A stretch of DNA of 64,000 nucleotides from contig JAHFQM010000005.1 of assembly GCA_023266355.1 (NCBI GenBank), positions 1 through 64,000 on the forward strand, given 5' to 3'. Under the pieces are notes generated by a model. That model had not been told where the DNA came from. It saw only the letters and a list, made by a program, of their open reading frames with translations, and did not search any database. This DNA is from Aquabacterium sp. Its GTDB lineage: Bacteria; Pseudomonadota; Gammaproteobacteria; Burkholderiales; Burkholderiaceae_C. Below are positions 60,702 to 64,000 of the stretch, piece after piece. The first letter of the stretch is position 1. Each line of letters starts with the position of its first letter. Made by a program: the position numbers and the translations under genes.

Positions 60702-62408
60702 ATGCCTGCGCCCCAGAAATTCCGACTCGGCGACCTGCTGGTGCAGGCCGGCCTGATCACCGATGCGCAACTGCAAGAAGGCTTGCAGGAGCAGCGCAAC
60801 AGCGGGCGCAAGCTGGGCCGTGTGCTCATCGACCGCGAGTGGTTGACCGAGGCCCAGATCGCCAAGGCCGTGGCGCGGCAGATCCATGCGCCCTTCGTGG
60901 ACCTGGTGCACTTCCCGCTCAAGCCCGAGCTGGCGCAGCAGCTGCCCGAAACCCACGCACGCCGCATGCGCGCCATCGTGCTGGACGAGACCCCGGCCGG
61001 CCTGATGATCGGCATGGCCGACCCGACCGACATCTACGCCTACGACGAGATCGCCCGCCTGCTCAAGCGCAACGTGGACATCGCCGTGGTGACCGAGTCC
61101 CACCTGCTGACGGCGCTGGACCGCGCCTACCGCAGCACCAAGGAAATCGAGGGCCTGGCGCGCGAGCTGACCAGCGAACTCGCCGGCATCGAAAGCGACC
61201 TGGGTGACCTGCTGGGCATCGACTCGACCAGCAACGAAGACGCCCCCGTGGTGCGCCTGCTGTACTCGGTGTTCGAGCAGGCCCTGCGCATGCGCGCCTC
61301 CGACATCCACATCGAGCCGCAGGAAAAGATCCTGCGCATCCGCTTCCGCATCGACGGCGTGCTGCACGTGCAGACCGAGGCCGATGCCAAGATCGCCAGC
61401 GCCGTGGCCTTGCGCCTCAAGCTCATGTCGGGCCTGGACATCTCCGAGAAGCGCCTGCCGCAAGACGGCCGCTTCGCGGTGCGCCTCAAAGACGGCAACG
61501 TCGACGTGCGGATCTCCACGCTGCCTTCGCAGCACGGCGAATCGGTCGTGATGCGTCTGCTCAGCCAGAGCACCGGCATGCTCGACCTCAACAAGCTGCA
61601 GATGCCCGCCGGCATGCGCAACGCGCTGACCGCGGCCATCGCCAAACCGGCCGGCATGATCCTGGTGACCGGGCCGACCGGTTCCGGCAAAACGACCACG
61701 CTGTACGCCGCGCTCAACGCGCTCAACAGCACCGAGCGCAAGATCATCACCGTCGAAGACCCGGTCGAGTACCGCCTGCCCGGCCTCAACCAGGTGCAGG
61801 TGCACGACAAGATCGACATGACCTTCGAGCGCATCCTGCGCTCCGCCTTGCGCCAGGACCCGGACGTCATCCTGGTGGGCGAAATGCGCGACAAGACCAC
61901 GGCCGAAATCGGCATGCGCGCCGCCATGACCGGCCACTTGGTGCTGTCCACCCTGCACACCAACGACGCGGCCTCCACGCCCGCGCGCCTCATCGACATG
62001 GGCGTGCCGCAATGGATGGTGGCGCTCTCGTTGCAGCTTGTGATCGCCCAGCGCCTGGTGCGCACCATCTGCCCCATGTGCGCCACCCACTGCGAGCCCA
62101 CGCCACAGGAACTGGTGTGGCTCCAGAACGAACTCGGCCCCCAGGTGGACACCAGCGGCGTCTCGCATGGGCCAGGCTGCCCCGAGTGCAACCAGACCGG
62201 CTACAAAGGCCGCACCGGCGTCTATGAATTCCTGCAGATGACGCTGCCCCTGGTGGACGCCATGAGCGCGCAGGACCCGACGGCCTTCTCCAAAGCCGCG
62301 CGCGAACAGATGGCCGGCAACACCCTGCGCCGCGACGCCGTGCGACTGGCCTTGAGCGGGCGCACCACCGTGGCCGAGGCCATGGGTGTGAGCGCACAGG
62401 TCGATTGA
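60702..62408 (+). CDS. mshE: MSHA pilus assembly ATPase MshE (GspE/PilB family)
   Basis: 568 residues from ATG 60702 with GAGGT 5 nt upstream; a GTG at 60690 is also in frame. An N-terminal MshEN-type domain (RLGDLLVQAGLITDAQLQEGL) that in the family binds c-di-GMP with repeats of RxxGxxL pattern, then the ATPase: Walker A GPTGSGKTT near residue 324-332, Asp box and Walker B LVGEMRD, and a four-Cys zinc site (CPMC...CPEC). Powers pilus extension. Confidence 0.94.
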   Translation: MPAPQKFRLGDLLVQAGLITDAQLQEGLQEQRNSGRKLGRVLIDREWLTEAQIAKAVARQIHAPFVDLVHFPLKPELAQQLPETHARRMRAIVLDETPAGLMIGMADPTDIYAYDEIARLLKRNVDIAVVTESHLLTALDRAYRSTKEIEGLARELTSELAGIESDLGDLLGIDSTSNEDAPVVRLLYSVFEQALRMRASDIHIEPQEKILRIRFRIDGVLHVQTEADAKIASAVALRLKLMSGLDISEKRLPQDGRFAVRLKDGNVDVRISTLPSQHGESVVMRLLSQSTGMLDLNKLQMPAGMRNALTAAIAKPAGMILVTGPTGSGKTTTLYAALNALNSTERKIITVEDPVEYRLPGLNQVQVHDKIDMTFERILRSALRQDPDVILVGEMRDKTTAEIGMRAAMTGHLVLSTLHTNDAASTPARLIDMGVPQWMVALSLQLVIAQRLVRTICPMCATHCEPTPQELVWLQNELGPQVDTSGVSHGPGCPECNQTGYKGRTGVYEFLQMTLPLVDAMSAQDPTAFSKAAREQMAGNTLRRDAVRLALSGRTTVAEAMGVSAQVD

Positions 62409-62424
62409 GGCGAGGTGCACTGAC

Positions 62425-63690
62425 ATGGGACGCTTCGTCTACAAGGCCCGCGGGCCCTACGGCCAGGTCGAAGGGGTGCAGGAGGCCGCGACCACCGCGC
62501 AGGTGGCCGCCATCCTCAAGAGCAAAGGCCTCATCCCGGTGAAGATCTCGGCCGATGCCGCCACGGCCGCCGCACTCGCCAGCAACCTGGGCGTGGGTGG
62601 CAGCATGGTGGACCTGGGCGGCAAGCAGGGCATCCAGCTCTTTGCGCCCAAGGTGGAGCGTGCCGACGTGATGTTGTTCAGCCGGCAGATCCACACCTTG
62701 CTCAAGGCCGGTGTGCCCATCCTGCGGGCCCTGGCGGGCTTGCAGGAAACCACGACCAACCCGGCCATGAAGGCCATCATCCTGGACCTGCGCCGCAGCC
62801 TGGAGTCCGGCGTGGACCTGGCCACCTCGGTGGCCACGCACCCCAAGATTTTCGACAGCTTCTACGTCGCCATGATCAAGGTCGGTGAGGCCTCGGGCCA
62901 GATCGACCAGGTCTTCATGCGCCTGTACAAGCACCTGGAATTCGAGCAGTTCATGAAGCAGCAGGTCAAGTCGGCCCTGCGCTACCCCAGCTTCGTCATC
63001 ATGGCCATGGTCGGCGCGGTCACCGTCATCAACGTGATGGTGGTGCCCGCCTTCGAGGGCGTGTTCAAGAGCCTGGGCGCCAACCTGCCGGTGCCCACGA
63101 AAATCCTGATCGCCAGCTCCAACCTCACGCTCAACTACGGTTGGTGGCTGCTGGGCGGGGCGGTGGTCGCGGGTTTTGTGTTCAAGCAGTGGCTGGCCTC
63201 GGTCGAAGGCCGCATGGTCTGGGACCGCCTGCTCATCAACATGCCCCTGGTCGGCCCCATCGTCACGCAGGCGGCGCTGTCGCGCTTTGCCCGTGCCTTT
63301 TCACTGTCGCTGCGCAGCGGCGTGCCGCTGGAGCGCGCCCTCACCAGCGTGGCGCAAACGGCCGACAACAAATACATCAGCGCCCGCATCGACGGCATGC
63401 GCGAGGCCATCACGCGGGGCGATTCGCTCACCCGCGCGGCCGTGGCCACGGGCGTGTTCACGCCCATGGTGCTGCAGATGCTGGCCATCGGCGAAGAGAC
63501 CGGCATGCTCGATGAGCTGCTGGACGAGATCGGCGAGGTGTACAGCAACGAAGTCGAATATTCCCTGAAAACCCTGGCCCAGCAGATCGAACCCATCCTG
63601 GTGATCTTTCTGGGCGCAATCGTGCTGTTGTTGGCACTTGGCGTGTTCATGCCGATGTGGGAAATGGGCCGCGCCACCATCAAGCATTGA
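62425..63690 (+). CDS. mshG: MSHA biogenesis inner-membrane protein MshG (GspF/PilC family)
   Basis: 421 residues. Starts MGRFVYKARGPYGQVEGVQEA, then two T2SSF domains with membrane helices near 190-215, 230-255 and 390-415. FSRQIHTLLKAGVPILRALAGLQETTTNPAM is the platform signature, repeated as SLRSGVPLERALTSVAQTADN. This is the inner-membrane platform that the MshE ATPase turns. The mshE-mshG gap is 16 nt. Confidence 0.93.
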   Translation: MGRFVYKARGPYGQVEGVQEAATTAQVAAILKSKGLIPVKISADAATAAALASNLGVGGSMVDLGGKQGIQLFAPKVERADVMLFSRQIHTLLKAGVPILRALAGLQETTTNPAMKAIILDLRRSLESGVDLATSVATHPKIFDSFYVAMIKVGEASGQIDQVFMRLYKHLEFEQFMKQQVKSALRYPSFVIMAMVGAVTVINVMVVPAFEGVFKSLGANLPVPTKILIASSNLTLNYGWWLLGGAVVAGFVFKQWLASVEGRMVWDRLLINMPLVGPIVTQAALSRFARAFSLSLRSGVPLERALTSVAQTADNKYISARIDGMREAITRGDSLTRAAVATGVFTPMVLQMLAIGEETGMLDELLDEIGEVYSNEVEYSLKTLAQQIEPILVIFLGAIVLLLALGVFMPMWEMGRATIKH

Positions 63691-63750
63691 TCGCACATGC
63701 CGAAAACCAAGACAGCTTTCTTTTTTCTTCACCCGCACGAGGTCTTCACC

Positions 63751-64000
63751 ATGCAACAACGTCGTCAAGCCGGCTTCACCATGATCGAGCTGATCGTGGT
63801 CATCGTCATCCTGGGCATCCTGGCCGCCACCGCCCTGCCCAAGTTCCTGGACCTCAAGTCCGATGCCCAACAGTCGGCACTGGACGGCATGGCGGGCACG
63901 GCCTCCAGCGCCATGTCGCTGAACTACGCCGGTTGCTCGGCGACGGGGCACAAGACCGCCGGTGCCGATGCCGCCAAGTGCACGAAGGTCGATGACTGCA
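63751..64000 (+). CDS. Type IV prepilin, MshA/MshB-like (cut by window end)
   Basis: The first 83 residues of a pilin running off the window. Type III signal MQQRRQAG8|FTMIELIVVIVILGILAATALPKF with Glu5 (E13), then LDLKSDAQQSALDGMAGTASSAMSLNYAGC, which fits the MSHA pilin body. Cys residues at the end may pair in the complete protein. GAGGT lies 10 nt upstream. Either the major pilin MshA or minor MshB; the missing C-terminus decides. Confidence 0.85.
   Translation, partial: MQQRRQAGFTMIELIVVIVILGILAATALPKFLDLKSDAQQSALDGMAGTASSAMSLNYAGCSATGHKTAGADAAKCTKVDDC

Overview
This is chromosomal DNA of a GC-rich betaproteobacterium. Gene content points to Burkholderiales, close to Comamonadaceae or Sphaerotilaceae such as Aquabacterium or Leptothrix relatives. 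The markers are a system II cytochrome c maturation pair beside a di-heme cytochrome c4 and EngB, a PEP-CTERM protein, an MSHA-type pilus locus, a HemB with the DxALDP metal site, and DUF1631. The genus is inference. No insertion sequence, prophage, CRISPR array or tRNA was seen.

Layout. The window opens in the last ~79 nt of a 5S rRNA and its terminator. Next come smg, a small lipoprotein and azlCD (branched-chain amino acid export). Positions 2.4-13.3 kb hold glycolytic and purine genes (pgk, pyk, fba, purC). These are interrupted by a minus-strand block (3.7-7.7 kb) of two paralogous 'metal-dependent hydrolases', an AraC regulator and an alpha/beta hydrolase, and by a lipase plus GST. Positions 13.4-23.7 kb hold a PEP-CTERM protein, engB, cytochrome c4-resB-ccsB, a nitrilase-family amidase and glcEF. 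Positions 23.7-31.9 kb are a minus-strand minor-pilin operon (pilE, fimT, pilV, pilW, pilX, pilY1) ending in a TonB-like gene. Positions 32-49.6 kb are mostly housekeeping: a sulfurtransferase, a YbbN-type thioredoxin, purEK, sua5, a GDSL-like lipoprotein, a SemiSWEET, a PBP4-type carboxypeptidase, tsaB-rimI-udg, CorA, hemB, hemJ, a VanZ protein, a [2Fe-2S] ferredoxin, a PBP5-type carboxypeptidase and ybeD. Positions 49.7-53.1 kb encode yajC-secD-secF, followed by DUF1631. From 55.7 kb to the end runs an MSHA-like pilus operon, mshI-J-K-L-E-G, with the first prepilin cut off by the window edge.

How the genes work together. Two type IV filament systems sit 24 kb apart: PilY1 with minor pilins (assembly and tip adhesion) and MSHA (secretin, ATPase, inner-membrane platform). 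Sua5 and TsaB both serve tRNA t6A synthesis. HemB and HemJ are steps of heme synthesis, while CcsB/ResB attach heme to cytochromes such as the adjacent c4. PurC, PurE and PurK are three steps of IMP synthesis, here split by ~21 kb.

Points most worth a second look: (i) both 'hydrolase' paralogs carry a complete E / ExxH / E / ExxH diiron pattern with spacings like ribonucleotide reductase R2; (ii) the hemB-hemJ gap has a TATAAT box, a bulged hairpin and a strong forward terminator upstream of hemJ, which looks like an undescribed sRNA or an attenuated leader; (iii) a repeat cluster lies between the PEP-CTERM gene and engB; (iv) an SGNH-like lipoprotein has Glu where the catalytic Ser of GDS should be. 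All functions come from reading the sequence; no searches were run.
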